Below are positions 1 to 9,006 of a DNA stretch of 64,000 bases, in pieces. Positions within the stretch are counted from its first letter, which is position 1. The number at the start of each line of letters is the position of its first letter. The stretch covers positions 1 through 64,000 of the forward strand of contig REAW01000007.1 in the NCBI GenBank assembly GCA_004293725.1, written 5' to 3'. Under the pieces are notes generated by a model. The model had not been told where the DNA came from, did not search any database, and saw only the letters and a program-made list of their open reading frames with translations. Source of the DNA: Curvibacter sp. (GTDB lineage: Bacteria > Pseudomonadota > Gammaproteobacteria > Burkholderiales > Burkholderiaceae_C). The position numbers and the translations under genes were made by a program.

Positions 1-499
1 GTTCAAGCAAGTTGGGTGCCGGTAGACGCAGCATCGCTTCCGCCACTGCCACCTGATCAACATTCAAGCAGGAATCGGCCAAGCGACGCCCTTGTTTTTG
101 GTCCATCAACATCGATTTATTGGCCAACTGGAGCCACACGGCGCCATTGGCAGCATCTTCCAATCGTATCGCCCCAGTGCTAGTTAAAACAGGCACCATG
201 TGGAACTTGTGCCGCCCATGCTCCAAGACAAACCGCCCCTGCGATGTCGGGTGGGCGGACAGCACAACATGCGCCCCCAACTCGCAAGGCACCTTGCCCA
301 ACACTACCCGCTGTGCCACGGCCAGATGTTCGTCGGATAGCGCTGCGTGCTGTTCAAGTTGCACGGTAGCTACTGGCAATTGAATGACGGACTTGGCCTT
401 GCCCAAAGGTTTGCTGCCCACCTTGATGATCTCCCGCGCATTCGCGGCGGCAGATAAAAAACCCAATGCAAACAGAACCACAATCAGCGACTTCAACAT
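1..499 (-). CDS. secreted protein of unknown function (3' end outside window)
   Basis: The gene begins at an ATG at 499, preceded on the minus strand by AGGAG, and runs off the left edge, so only about 166 residues are visible. Residues 1-21 form a clear Sec signal peptide (short basic start, hydrophobic core, ANA cleavage motif), so the protein is probably periplasmic. The mature part has no domain I recognise; two cysteines (about C72 and C144) could form a disulfide. It lies 14 bp downstream of the CoA-ester lyase gene on the same strand, so it is probably co-transcribed with it and mdh. Function unknown. Confidence 0.7.
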   Translation of the reverse strand, partial: MLKSLIVVLFALGFLSAAANAREIIKVGSKPLGKAKSVIQLPVATVQLEQHAALSDEHLAVAQRVVLGKVPCELGAHVVLSAHPTSQGRFVLEHGRHKFHMVPVLTSTGAIRLEDAANGAVWLQLANKSMLMDQKQGRRLADSCLNVDQVAVAEAMLRLPAPNLLE

Positions 500-513
500 G
501 GCGAACTCCTGCG

Positions 514-1560
514 TCAATGCACCACTGGCGAAAAATAGGGAAGCACCTCCAAGGGCAGCACACATCCGGTTTGGTGGGCACGCTCCAGCACTTGCCAAAA
601 ATAGCGATAGCTGGCCCGGTCATGCAAGGCGCCTTCAACCGAGATTGGGGCCCATCCCGCGCGCTGGGCTTCTTGCACGATACGTGCGGCAAGTGCCACT
701 TCTTGTATATCAGGCGCGAAGGCCTCCACGATGGTGCGAATCTGGTCTGGGTGGATGCTCCACATCCGGGTGTAACCCAGCCCACGTGATGCCGTGCGCG
801 CGGCGCGCTGCAAGGCCACTTTGTCCTTGAATTCAGTCACCACACAGTGCGAAGGAACTTTCCCGTAGGCGTGGCAAGCGCTGGCAATATCCATCTTGGC
901 GCGCAATACCAGCGGGTGGTGAAACTGATCGAGCAAGGTGCCATCCTCCGCCGGGCGAATGCCCATGGCAGAGGCTGGAATTGCGCCCCCGTGGCTGGAG
1001 ACAAAGTCCATCAATCCAAAACTAAGAGACTGCACCCGTGGGTGTGCGGCGATTTCAAACGCACGGTGTGCTGCTGCGGGGGACTCAATCAAGACATGCA
1101 GGGGCAACGGGAGCAGGCCCGGTGCGGTAGCTGCATCCATGGCTGCAACGGCACGCTCCACATCCCACAGTGATTCCACCTTGGGCAGCATGAGGTAGCT
1201 AAGCGCCGCACCAGCCTTGCCAACGACGGTGCGCACATCCGCCGCAAACTCCGCATGGTCTACCGCATGCACGCGCACACCGATTCGGCGGCGAAGACCT
1301 TTAGCTATCAATAAAGGAGCGGCTTGCGCAGCATTGGCGAGCGCCACCACCATATCTGCATGGTCGCTTTCGCCCCCCACTGGCGCACCATCTTCGCAGT
1401 CCAGTGTTACGTCAAAAACGCAAGCCCCAAACTCTTCTGTCATGTCAGCCTGCATTTGCAGGCTTTTGACCATCCGCGCTTCGACACCACAGTAATGGTC
1501 GCAGACAGGAAGCAAACCTGTAGCGCCCTGGGCACCTAAAAGTACGTCGCGCGGATGCAT
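514..1560 (-). CDS. HpcH/HpaI aldolase / citrate lyase beta-like CoA-ester lyase
   Basis: This 348-residue protein resembles the CitE-like, TIM-barrel, metal-dependent CoA-ester lyases, which cleave or form C-C bonds in substrates such as malyl-CoA or citramalyl-CoA. An acidic DCED cluster near residues 54-57, the LIESPAAAH motif around 157 and the following SFGLMDF segment fit the family's metal and CoA site. The exact substrate cannot be told from sequence. It is co-directional with mdh, 121 bp downstream of it, which suggests a role close to C4-acid metabolism. A copy of the short TGCGCA-type repeat (1302-1330) lies inside the reading frame. Citrate lyase alpha and gamma genes are not adjacent, so a complete citrate lyase is unlikely. 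Confidence 0.8.
   Translation of the reverse strand: MHPRDVLLGAQGATGLLPVCDHYCGVEARMVKSLQMQADMTEEFGACVFDVTLDCEDGAPVGGESDHADMVVALANAAQAAPLLIAKGLRRRIGVRVHAVDHAEFAADVRTVVGKAGAALSYLMLPKVESLWDVERAVAAMDAATAPGLLPLPLHVLIESPAAAHRAFEIAAHPRVQSLSFGLMDFVSSHGGAIPASAMGIRPAEDGTLLDQFHHPLVLRAKMDIASACHAYGKVPSHCVVTEFKDKVALQRAARTASRGLGYTRMWSIHPDQIRTIVEAFAPDIQEVALAARIVQEAQRAGWAPISVEGALHDRASYRYFWQVLERAHQTGCVLPLEVLPYFSPVVH
1302..1330. repeat. short AGCTAT/TGCGCA repeat, copy 1 (inside coding sequence)
   Basis: The sequence reads TAGCTATCAATAAAGGAGC followed by GGCTTGCGCA. It shares the AGCTAT core, GGAGC block and TGCGCA end with other copies in this window (12186, 18511, 24483, 36093, 37541, 41493, 58841, 61425). 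It is translated as part of the CoA-ester lyase. Confidence 0.6.
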
Positions 1561-1632
1561 TTACGAAAGCCCTTGGGCGTCCGCAGAACCACCGCGCACC
1601 ACAGCAAAACCGGCATTGCCGGGCTGCTGGTA

Positions 1633-1679
1633 GCGCCCCTTTGAGGGGGAGGCTCCGCTAGCGCTTCGGGCGTGGGTCA
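1633..1679. repeat. GCGCCCC...GCGTGGG intergenic repeat, copy 1
   Basis: This GC-rich element in the gap between mdh and the CoA-ester lyase has a CCCC/GGGG hairpin followed by a GCGTGGG end. A longer relative lies between recO and era at 40391-40464. The two share the GCGCCCC, GGGG and GCGTGGG blocks in the same order. It may act as a weak transcript-stabilising or terminating hairpin. Confidence 0.45.
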
Positions 1680-1681
1680 TT

Positions 1682-2668
1682 TCACAGCAGGTGGGCTACG
1701 CCAGCTTGCTCGTCTTGCAGCTCTTTCAACGTGATATTGATGCGCTCTTGGGAGAACGCATCCACTTCCAAGCCTTCGACCACTTTGTACTCGCCACCTT
1801 CACAAGTAACGGCAAAACCGAACATGGTGTCCTTGGGGATACCGTACTGGCCATCCGAAGGAACTCCCATCGTGACCCATTTGCCATTGGTGCCTAGCGC
1901 CCAATCGCGCATATGGTCGATGGCAGCGTTGGCTGCGGACGCTGCGGACGAGACTCCGCGAGCAGCAATGATGGCCGCGCCGCGCTTGCCTACAGTGGGC
2001 AAGAAAGTGTTGGCGTTCCATTCCTGATCATTGATCATGGTCTTGACGCTTTCACCATTGATGGTGGCGAAGCGGTAGTCAGCGTACATGGTGGGTGAAT
2101 GGTTGCCCCACACGGCCATTTTTTCAATGTCCGCAACGGCCTTGCCAGTCTTGGAAGCAATTTGGCTCAAAGCGCGGTTGTGGTCCAGGCGCAGCATGGC
2201 AGTGAAGTTCTTGCGCGGCAGATCAGGCGCACTCTTCATGGCAATATAGGCATTGGTGTTGGCAGGGTTCCCCACCACCAACACACGCACATTACGATTG
2301 GCAACGGCATTGAGAGCTTTGCCCTGCGCAGTGAAGATTTCGGCATTTACGGCCAACAACTCAGCACGCTCCATGCCCGGGCCACGGGGGCGCGAACCAA
2401 TCAGCAACGCGTAGTCCACATCCTTGAATGCAGTCATAGGATCACTATGGGCTTCCATACCAACCAAGAGTGGAAATGCGCAGTCTTGCAACTCCATCAT
2501 TACGCCTTGCAGGGCTTGTTGCGCCTTTTCGACGGGGACTTCCAGCAAACTCAGTACAACGGGCTGGTCTTTGCCCAACATTTCGCCAGAGGCGATGCGG
2601 AACAGAATGGCATATCCAATTTGACCTGCTGCGCCGGTTACGGCAACGCGGACGGGTTTCTTGCTCAT
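1682..2668 (-). CDS. mdh: malate dehydrogenase (NAD-dependent)
   Basis: A 328-residue malate dehydrogenase that interconverts malate and oxaloacetate with NAD. The N-terminal dinucleotide-binding motif GAAGQIGY is at residues 13-20. Substrate-binding arginines lie in [13 protein letters not shown] (about 92-104) and [12 protein letters not shown] (about 161-172), and the catalytic histidine lies in [11 protein letters not shown] (about 188). Length and motifs match the cytosolic-type enzyme used by many betaproteobacteria. It diverges from the gntR-sdh-gltA block, so genes for three TCA steps share one regulatory interval. The ATG at 2668 lacks serious competitors. Confidence 0.97.
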   Translation of the reverse strand: MSKKPVRVAVTGAAGQIGYAILFRIASGEMLGKDQPVVLSLLEVPVEKAQQALQGVMMELQDCAFPLLVGMEAHSDPMTAFKDVDYALLIGSRPRGPGMERAELLAVNAEIFTAQGKALNAVANRNVRVLVVGNPANTNAYIAMKSAPDLPRKNFTAMLRLDHNRALSQIASKTGKAVADIEKMAVWGNHSPTMYADYRFATINGESVKTMINDQEWNANTFLPTVGKRGAAIIAARGVSSAASAANAAIDHMRDWALGTNGKWVTMGVPSDGQYGIPKDTMFGFAVTCEGGEYKVVEGLEVDAFSQERINITLKELQDEQAGVAHLL

Positions 2669-2790
2669 GGTAAAACTCCAGGAAGTGTTGTGAAAACGGC
2701 GTTGATCCAGCGCAATTGGGAATCCGGCTTGCGCTGCAGAATGCGCGGGAGTTTACCCCCGATTTCCGGCTCGCGTCAATTTGTCTTATG

Positions 2791-2802
2791 TCTTATATAA
2801 GA
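2791..2802. promoter_or_regulatory. perfect palindrome, candidate GntR operator between mdh and gntR
   Basis: TCTTATATAAGA is a perfect 12-bp palindrome in the AT-rich centre of the 187-bp divergent interval. The heptamer GTCTTAT occurs twice in tandem (2783-2789 and 2790-2796), the second overlapping the palindrome. GntR-family dimers usually bind short inverted repeats near their own gene, so this is the best operator candidate here. That it is actually bound is inference. Confidence 0.45.
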
Positions 2803-2855
2803 TATGATTGAGGCGATATTCAAGACTGACTTGTAGCTGACGCACTACTCCTCCC

Positions 2856-3662
2856 ATGGCCGCCATCACTTCCTCTTTGAGCGACAAGCCCGCCTCCGCA
2901 GAAGCTGAGACGGGAACGGCAGGCGCCCCCTCGTTGACACCGGCATTTAGTCCGCTTTACCAACAAATCAAGGTTTTGATGCTTCAGAGCCTGCAAAGCG
3001 GCGAGTGGAAGCCCAGCGCGGCAATCCCCAGCGAGCTGGAGTTGGCAGCGCGGTTCAAGGTTAGCCAAGGCACTGTGCGCAAGGCCATCGACGAGCTGGC
3101 CGCGGAAAACCTGTTGGTGCGGCGCCAAGGCAAGGGCACATTTGTGGCCACTCACTCCGAGCACCATGTGCAGTATCGCTTTCTCAAACTTATTCCCGAC
3201 AACGGGGATGCAAACAGCGAAGGTCCTGCTCAGCGCAAAATCATCGATTGCAAGCGTTTGCGTGCCTCGACCGAAGTAGCCCGCGCACTGGCGCTGCGTG
3301 CAGGTGACCCGGTGTTGCAGGTGCGGCGCGTCCTGTCATTTGCCGACGTACCAACGATTCTGGAGGACTTGTGGCTCCCTGGAGCCCCTTTCAAAGGGCT
3401 GACGGCAGAACGACTGACAGACTACGATGGCCCCATGTACGCCCTGTTCGAAACCGAGTTTGGTGTGCGCATGGTGCGTGCCGAAGAGAAAATTCGGGCT
3501 GTTTTGCCGGACGCAGACCAATGCGCGTTGTTAAAAACAACGGCACAAACACCATTGCTAAGCGTGGAACGCACAGCGTTCACCTATAACGACACGCCGA
3601 TGGAAATGCGCCGCGGCCTGTACCTGACTGACACACACTACTATCGAAATGCGCTAAATTGA
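2856..3662 (+). CDS. GntR-family regulator (HutC/UTRA type), likely regulator of sdh/gltA or mdh
   Basis: The 268-residue protein has a winged helix-turn-helix at about residues 28-95 (PLYQQIKVLML, PSELELAARF, VSQGTVRKAIDELAAENLLVRRQGKGTFV), then a UTRA-type effector domain to the C-terminus. HutC-type members respond to small metabolites. It lies 103 bp upstream of sdhC, same strand, and diverges from mdh, so control of TCA-cycle genes is a reasonable inference. The ligand is unknown. The first ~25 residues are low-complexity and may not all be part of the folded protein. Confidence 0.85.
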   Translation: MAAITSSLSDKPASAEAETGTAGAPSLTPAFSPLYQQIKVLMLQSLQSGEWKPSAAIPSELELAARFKVSQGTVRKAIDELAAENLLVRRQGKGTFVATHSEHHVQYRFLKLIPDNGDANSEGPAQRKIIDCKRLRASTEVARALALRAGDPVLQVRRVLSFADVPTILEDLWLPGAPFKGLTAERLTDYDGPMYALFETEFGVRMVRAEEKIRAVLPDADQCALLKTTAQTPLLSVERTAFTYNDTPMEMRRGLYLTDTHYYRNALN

Positions 3663-3765
3663 TCAGGCTTACCGTGAAAGACCAATGTCAGATTGGTGCG
3701 GTGCAATAGAATTTTGGCTTGCTTCGCCATAATTACATACCAGTTACAACCAAGAAAGCCCATCC

Positions 3766-4209
3766 ATGACTGAGCTCGCCACCGCAAGCAAACGCCCTCG
3801 ACCCGAATTCCGCAACATCAACGCCTTGTCGGATCTCCCCACCTATCGGCTTCCGCCCGCCGGCTGGGTCTCAATCCTGCACCGTATCAGCGGCGCCATC
3901 ATGTTCCTCCTGATGCCGTTCATTATCTGGATGTTCGACACCTCCGTGTCCTCGGAAATTTCTTTTGCCAAATTCACCAGTGTTTTCAACGTGGGTGTTG
4001 GCGTGGTGCCTGGGTGGTTCTTCAAGTTGATTGCTTTGGCGCTGATCTGGGCCTACTTGCACCATTTCATCGCGGGACTTCGCCACCTGTGGATGGACAT
4101 CAACCACGCGGTCAGCAAAGAATTTGGACGCTCTTCAGCCATCATTACGCTGAGTTTGGGCTCAGCACTCACGTTATTGCTGGCAGCCAAGCTGTTTGGC
4201 CTCTATTAA
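3766..4209 (+). CDS. sdhC: succinate dehydrogenase cytochrome b556 subunit
   Basis: A 147-residue inner-membrane protein with three predicted transmembrane helices (about residues 38-58, 82-106, 124-145). It anchors the SdhAB catalytic dimer and contributes to heme b and the ubiquinone site. The family segment HRISGAIMF (from about residue 42) and HHFIAGLRHLWMD (about 100-112), which carries the likely axial heme histidine, are present. It is first of the sdhCDAB-sdhE-gltA string; gaps are short and all on the plus strand. Confidence 0.95.
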   Translation: MTELATASKRPRPEFRNINALSDLPTYRLPPAGWVSILHRISGAIMFLLMPFIIWMFDTSVSSEISFAKFTSVFNVGVGVVPGWFFKLIALALIWAYLHHFIAGLRHLWMDINHAVSKEFGRSSAIITLSLGSALTLLLAAKLFGLY

Positions 4210-4232
4210 ACAAAACAAAAAGGAATTCAACT

Positions 4233-4598
4233 ATGGCAGTGAATTACGGTTCCAAGCGTGTTGTCGTTGGCGCGCACTATGGCCTGCGGGACTGGTTGGC
4301 GCAGCGCGTCACCGCAGTCTTGATGGCTTTATTTACCCTCTTGTTGCTAGCGCAAGTCTTGTTGACTGCAGGCCCCATCGGTTACGACAAATGGGCTGGA
4401 ATTTTTGCCTCGCAATGGATGAAAGTGCTGACCTTCTCGGTCATTGTTGCCATGCTGTACCACGTGTGGGTAGGTGTGCGCGACATTTGGATGGACTATG
4501 TCAAATCAGTGTCCATTCGCCTGTCATTGCAGGTGTTTTCTATTGTGTGGCTGGTCGGCTGTGCCGGCTGGGCCGTTCAGGTCCTGTGGCGTCTCTGA
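4233..4598 (+). CDS. sdhD: succinate dehydrogenase membrane anchor subunit
   Basis: A 121-residue small membrane anchor with three hydrophobic helices. The motif YHVWVGVRDIWMDYVK (about residues 76-91) contains the probable heme b histidine H77 and the Asp/Tyr pair expected near the quinone site. The frame stays open upstream, but the ATG at 4233, 12 nt after AGGA, gives the family's usual length and start. It pairs with sdhC to anchor the enzyme and pass electrons to ubiquinone. Confidence 0.94.
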   Translation: MAVNYGSKRVVVGAHYGLRDWLAQRVTAVLMALFTLLLLAQVLLTAGPIGYDKWAGIFASQWMKVLTFSVIVAMLYHVWVGVRDIWMDYVKSVSIRLSLQVFSIVWLVGCAGWAVQVLWRL

Positions 4599-4625
4599 TC
4601 ATTCCCAATAACAGGCAATCCATTC

Positions 4626-6416
4626 ATGTCTTACTCCGTATCCAAACGTAAATTTGATGTTGTCATTGTCGGTGCCGGTGGCTCCGGCATGCGCGCATCG
4701 CTGCAACTTGCCCGCGCAGGGTTGAATGTCGCTGTTTTGTCCAAAGTGTTTCCGACCCGCTCGCACACGGTGGCTGCGCAAGGCGGCATCGGCGCTTCGC
4801 TGGGCAACATGAACGACGACAACTGGCACTACCACTTCTATGACACCGTTAAAGGTTCAGACTGGCTGGGCGATCAGGACGCCATCGAATTCATGTGCCG
4901 TGAAGCGCCCAAGGTCGTGTACGACCTCGAGCACATGGGCATGCCATTCGACCGCAACCCAGACGGCACAATTTACCAGCGACCCTTCGGCGGCCACACC
5001 TCCAACTATGGTGAAAAGGCAGTCGAGCGGGCGTGTGCAGCCGCTGACCGAACCGGCCATGCAATGTTGCACACGCTTTACCAGCAAAATGTGGCCGCCA
5101 AAACAAGCTTCTTCGTGGAGTGGATGGCGCTCGACCTGATCCGTGACGCCGAAGGCGACGTTGTCGGTGTGACCGCTTTGGAGATGGAAACTGGCGATAT
5201 CCACATCTTGGAAGCCAAAACCACGCTGCTGGCCACTGGTGGCGCAGGCCGTATCTTCGCAGCCTCTACCAACGCGTTCATCAATACTGGTGACGGCTTG
5301 GGCATGGCAGCACGGGCCGGCATTCCGTTGGAAGACATGGAGTTCTGGCAATTTCATCCCACGGGAGTCGCTGGCGCTGGTGTATTGTTGACAGAAGGAT
5401 GCCGCGGAGAAGGTGCCATTCTTGTCAACGGGAATGGCGAGCGGTTTATGGAGCGCTATGCCCCGACATTGAAAGACTTGGCTCCCCGCGACTTTATTTC
5501 CCGTTGCATGGATCAAGAAATCAAGGAAGGTAGGGGCTGTGGTCCCAACAAAGACTATGTTCTGTTGAAGCTGGACCATTTGGGCGCGGACACCATCCAC
5601 AAGCGCTTGCCTTCTGTCTATGAGATTGGCGTGAACTTCGCCAACGTTGACATCACCAAAGAACCAATCCCCGTAGTGCCCACTATCCACTATCAAATGG
5701 GCGGCATCCCCACCAACATCCATGGTCAGGTTGTCTTGCAAAACGGTGATGTACACAATCAAGTGGTCAACGGCCTGTACGCGGTCGGAGAGTGTTCCTG
5801 TGTGTCTGTGCATGGCGCCAACCGCTTGGGCACCAACTCGCTGCTGGACTTGCTGGTGTTTGGCCGCGCAGCCGGCAACCACATCGTCAACTACATCAAG
5901 ACCAGCAAGGCCCACAAAGATTTGCCGAAAGATGCCGCAGATCTCACCTTGGCTCGAGTTTCGCGCCTCGACAACGCAAACAGCGGCGAGTACGCCCAAG
6001 ATGTAGCGAACGACATGCGCTCATCCATGCAACAGCATGCAGGTGTGTTCCGCACCCAAAAGAGCATGGATGAAGGTGTTGTCAAGATTGCAGCTCTGCG
6101 CGAGCGAGTCAATGCCATCAACCTGAAGGACAAATCCAAGGTATTCAATACCGCGCGTATTGAGGCGCTTGAAGTGGAAAATCTGATTGAAGCAGCGCAG
6201 GCTACTATCGTTTCCGCTGCTGCCCGCCACGAAAGTAGGGGTGCCCACAGTGTGGATGACTATGCCGACTCACCGGAACACCCCAACGGCCGCAATGACC
6301 AAGAATGGCATAAGCACACGCTGTGGTACAGCCATGGCAATCGACTGAGCTACAAGCCCGTTCAAATGAAGCCGCTGACAGTAGATTCCGTTCCGCTCAA
6401 GGTTCGTTCATTCTGA
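4626..6416 (+). CDS. sdhA: succinate dehydrogenase flavoprotein subunit
   Basis: A 596-residue catalytic subunit oxidising succinate to fumarate. The FAD-binding GAGGSGMRASLQLARAG lies at about residues 17-33, and SHTVAAQGG (46-54) carries H47, the expected covalent FAD attachment site. The active-site QFHPTG is near 243, RGEGA near 263, and the conserved ANRLGTNSLLDLLVFGR near 398-414. All key elements are intact and the length is typical. Its maturation factor sdhE is encoded two genes downstream. Confidence 0.98.
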   Translation: MSYSVSKRKFDVVIVGAGGSGMRASLQLARAGLNVAVLSKVFPTRSHTVAAQGGIGASLGNMNDDNWHYHFYDTVKGSDWLGDQDAIEFMCREAPKVVYDLEHMGMPFDRNPDGTIYQRPFGGHTSNYGEKAVERACAAADRTGHAMLHTLYQQNVAAKTSFFVEWMALDLIRDAEGDVVGVTALEMETGDIHILEAKTTLLATGGAGRIFAASTNAFINTGDGLGMAARAGIPLEDMEFWQFHPTGVAGAGVLLTEGCRGEGAILVNGNGERFMERYAPTLKDLAPRDFISRCMDQEIKEGRGCGPNKDYVLLKLDHLGADTIHKRLPSVYEIGVNFANVDITKEPIPVVPTIHYQMGGIPTNIHGQVVLQNGDVHNQVVNGLYAVGECSCVSVHGANRLGTNSLLDLLVFGRAAGNHIVNYIKTSKAHKDLPKDAADLTLARVSRLDNANSGEYAQDVANDMRSSMQQHAGVFRTQKSMDEGVVKIAALRERVNAINLKDKSKVFNTARIEALEVENLIEAAQATIVSAAARHESRGAHSVDDYADSPEHPNGRNDQEWHKHTLWYSHGNRLSYKPVQMKPLTVDSVPLKVRSF

Positions 6417-6428
6417 GAGATATTGAAA

Positions 6429-7133
6429 ATGACCAAACGCACTTTCTCCATCTACCGCTACGATCCAGACAAGGACGCCAAGCCCTACATGCAGGACATC
6501 GAGGTAGAACTCGACGGCCATGAACGCATGCTACTCGACGCCCTGATGAAGCTCAAGGCCGTGGACCCCACCATCTCCTTCCGTCGCTCTTGCCGTGAGG
6601 GCGTGTGTGGTTCGGACGCCATGAACATCAACGGAAAAAACGGTCTGGCCTGTCTGACCAACATGCTGACCTTACCCGGAAAGATTGTGTTGAAACCCTT
6701 GCCCGGACTGCCTGTCATCCGCGACTTGATCGTTGATATGACAGACTTTTTTAAGCAGTACAACTCGATCAAGCCGTACCTGATCAACGACACTGTGCCG
6801 CCCGAGAAAGAGCGTCTGCAGTCGCCCGAAGAGCGTGAAGAGCTCAACGGCCTGTATGAGTGCATCTTGTGCGCCAGCTGCTCTACCAGCTGCCCCAGCT
6901 TTTGGTGGAACCCCGACAAATTCGTGGGTCCCGCAGGCTTGTTGCAGGCCTACCGCTTCATTGCGGACAGCCGCGATCAGGCAACTGGTGAGCGCCTGGA
7001 CAACTTGGAAGATCCTTACCGCCTGTTCCGTTGCCACACCATCATGAACTGCGTCGATGTTTGCCCCAAGGGTCTAAATCCCACCAAGGCGATTGGAAAA
7101 ATCAAGGAAATGATGGTTTTGCGCACTGTCTGA
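6429..7133 (+). CDS. sdhB: succinate dehydrogenase iron-sulfur subunit
   Basis: A 234-residue electron-transfer subunit. C55, C60, D63 and C75 in SCREGVCGSDAMNINGK...LAC ligate the [2Fe-2S] cluster. The C-terminal half has two cysteine clusters (CILCASCSTSCP near 149 and CHTIMNCVDVCPKG near 206) for the [4Fe-4S] and [3Fe-4S] centres. The ATG at 6429 is preferred over an in-frame TTG six bases upstream because it matches the usual family N-terminus. It follows sdhA by 12 bp. Confidence 0.97.
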   Translation: MTKRTFSIYRYDPDKDAKPYMQDIEVELDGHERMLLDALMKLKAVDPTISFRRSCREGVCGSDAMNINGKNGLACLTNMLTLPGKIVLKPLPGLPVIRDLIVDMTDFFKQYNSIKPYLINDTVPPEKERLQSPEEREELNGLYECILCASCSTSCPSFWWNPDKFVGPAGLLQAYRFIADSRDQATGERLDNLEDPYRLFRCHTIMNCVDVCPKGLNPTKAIGKIKEMMVLRTV

Positions 7134-7152
7134 CCTAATAGATAAGCAGCAC

Positions 7153-7431
7153 GTGACAGAAACATTTATAGACGAACGGGCGCTGAGTAAGTTGCAGTGG
7201 CGTTGCCGCCGCGGCCTGTTGGAAAACGACCTGTTTATAGAGCGTTTCTTTCAGCGGTTTAGTACGCAGTTGACGGTGCGACAGGCGGATGCATTGGCAG
7301 CGTTGATGGACCTCAGCGACAACGACTTGTTGGACGTGCAGTTGGCACGCAAGTCACTCGCCCAGATTGACGCTCAGTTGGACCGCGCAGACGTGCATGA
7401 AGTTTTGAAAATGTTGAGAGAACCTCTCTGA
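7153..7431 (+). CDS. sdhE: FAD assembly factor SdhE
   Basis: A 92-residue helical protein promoting covalent flavinylation of SdhA. The hallmark RGxxE motif is seen in [11 protein letters not shown] at about residues 18-28. It starts with GTG at 7153, 19 bp after sdhB, and ends 10 bp before gltA. Its place in the sdh operon directly supports the assignment. Confidence 0.93.
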   Translation: MTETFIDERALSKLQWRCRRGLLENDLFIERFFQRFSTQLTVRQADALAALMDLSDNDLLDVQLARKSLAQIDAQLDRADVHEVLKMLREPL

Positions 7432-7441
7432 AAGGCGAAAG

Positions 7442-8752
7442 ATGAAACTAGCTGACAACAAAGCCACCCTGTCGTTCAGTAACGGCAGCCCCAGTGTGGA
7501 AATGCCCGTCTACCAAGGCAACATCGGGCCGGATGTCATTGACATCCGCAAGCTGTACGCCCAAACCGGCATGTTCACCTATGACCCGGGGTTTCTCTCA
7601 ACAGCGTCTTGCCAGTCCGCGATCACCTACATCGACGGCGACAAGGGCGAATTGCTGTACCGCGGCTACCCCATTGAGCAATTGGCAACCCATTGCAACT
7701 ACCTAGACACGTGCTTTTTGCTCTTGAAGGGCGAGTTGCCCAACCAAACCCAGCGTACCGACTTCCACAAGCTGGTCACCAACCACACCATGGTGAACGA
7801 GCAGATGCAGTTCTTCTTGCGTGGCTTCCGTCGCGACGCGCACCCCATGGCGGTTCTGACCGGATTGGTTGGCGCACTGTCCGCGTTCTACCATGACAGC
7901 ACGGATATCAATAACCCTGAACATCGTGAAATCGCAGCGATCCGACTGATCGCCAAGATGCCCACTATGGTCGCAATGGCGTACAAGTACGGTGTTGGCC
8001 AACCCTTCATGTACCCCAAGAATGACCTGAGCTATGCGGGCAACTTCTTGCGCATGATGTTTGGCACACCATGCGAGGACTACGAAGTCAACCCGGTCAT
8101 CGAGCGCGCTATGGACCGCATCTTCATCTTGCACGCCGACCACGAGCAAAACGCATCTACATCCACCGTGCGGCTTTGCGGCTCCTCAGGAACCAATCCG
8201 TTTGCAGCCATTGCCGCTGGCGTGGCATGCCTGTGGGGTCCTGCGCACGGTGGCGCCAATGAAGCTTGTTTGAACATGCTGGAGGACATTCAGCGCCAAG
8301 GGGGCGTTGCGAAGGTTGGTCAGTTCATGGAGCAAGTCAAGGACAAGAACTCTGGCGTCAAGCTGATGGGTTTCGGTCACCGCGTGTACAAGAACTACGA
8401 CCCTCGTGCCAAGCTCATGCAGGAAACCTGCAATGAAGTGCTGGAAGCGCTGGGTCTGGAAAACGACCCTCTGTTCAAACTGGCCAAACAGTTGGAGAAG
8501 ATTGCACTGGAAGACGATTATTTTGTCCAGCGCAAGCTCTACCCCAACGTGGACTTCTACTCGGGTATCGTTCAGCGCGCCATTGGCATCCCTGTGAACT
8601 TGTTCACCGGCATCTTCGCCCTGGCTCGCACGGTGGGTTGGATTGCCCAACTGAATGAAATGATCGGCGACCCCGAATACAAAATCGGCCGCCCTCGCCA
8701 ACTGTTCACTGGCAATGTGAAACGTGATGTGCAGCCTTTGGCCCAACGCTAA
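7442..8752 (+). CDS. gltA: citrate synthase (type II)
   Basis: A 436-residue hexameric-type citrate synthase condensing acetyl-CoA and oxaloacetate. Catalytic residues are visible: a histidine in [10 protein letters not shown] (about 270), a second in [14 protein letters not shown] (about 310) and an aspartate in PNVDFYSG (about 367). It is the last gene of the gntR-sdh block, only 10 bp after sdhE, and is followed by a strong terminator, so it probably shares the sdh transcript. Confidence 0.97.
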   Translation: MKLADNKATLSFSNGSPSVEMPVYQGNIGPDVIDIRKLYAQTGMFTYDPGFLSTASCQSAITYIDGDKGELLYRGYPIEQLATHCNYLDTCFLLLKGELPNQTQRTDFHKLVTNHTMVNEQMQFFLRGFRRDAHPMAVLTGLVGALSAFYHDSTDINNPEHREIAAIRLIAKMPTMVAMAYKYGVGQPFMYPKNDLSYAGNFLRMMFGTPCEDYEVNPVIERAMDRIFILHADHEQNASTSTVRLCGSSGTNPFAAIAAGVACLWGPAHGGANEACLNMLEDIQRQGGVAKVGQFMEQVKDKNSGVKLMGFGHRVYKNYDPRAKLMQETCNEVLEALGLENDPLFKLAKQLEKIALEDDYFVQRKLYPNVDFYSGIVQRAIGIPVNLFTGIFALARTVGWIAQLNEMIGDPEYKIGRPRQLFTGNVKRDVQPLAQR

Positions 8753-8771
8753 GCCAGCCTAGCCCCACTTC

Positions 8772-8807
8772 AAAACCCCGCAGCCTGCAATGGCTGCGGG
8801 GTTTTTT
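8772..8807 (+). terminator. rho-independent terminator after gltA
   Basis: A 12-bp perfect stem (AACCCCGCAGCC / GGCTGCGGGGTT, 8774-8785 with 8792-8803), six-base loop, then a run of T through 8807. It closes the sdh-gltA transcript. Confidence 0.92.
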
Positions 8808-9006
8808 CATGATTTGAGGCTCTAGCAATCGTGGCTATTGCGCAGAATGCTCCTAATTCAGTAGCGAGTCCAGTCACATCTGACCTGAAGTGTCGCTATC
8901 GAGTCTTCCCCAGCTTCGATACATACCATCGTCAAATGCGAAGTCAATTTGCGAAGTAAGTGAGAAAATATTGCATGCGCTTCGTCAATCACGATGCTCG
9001 CTATCC

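Noticed and set aside
4857..5999. Long open frame (380 codons) on the minus strand
   Set aside because: It is entirely antisense to sdhA, which has intact motifs. The product is His/Val-rich with no recognisable domain, as expected for a shadow frame in GC-biased coding DNA.
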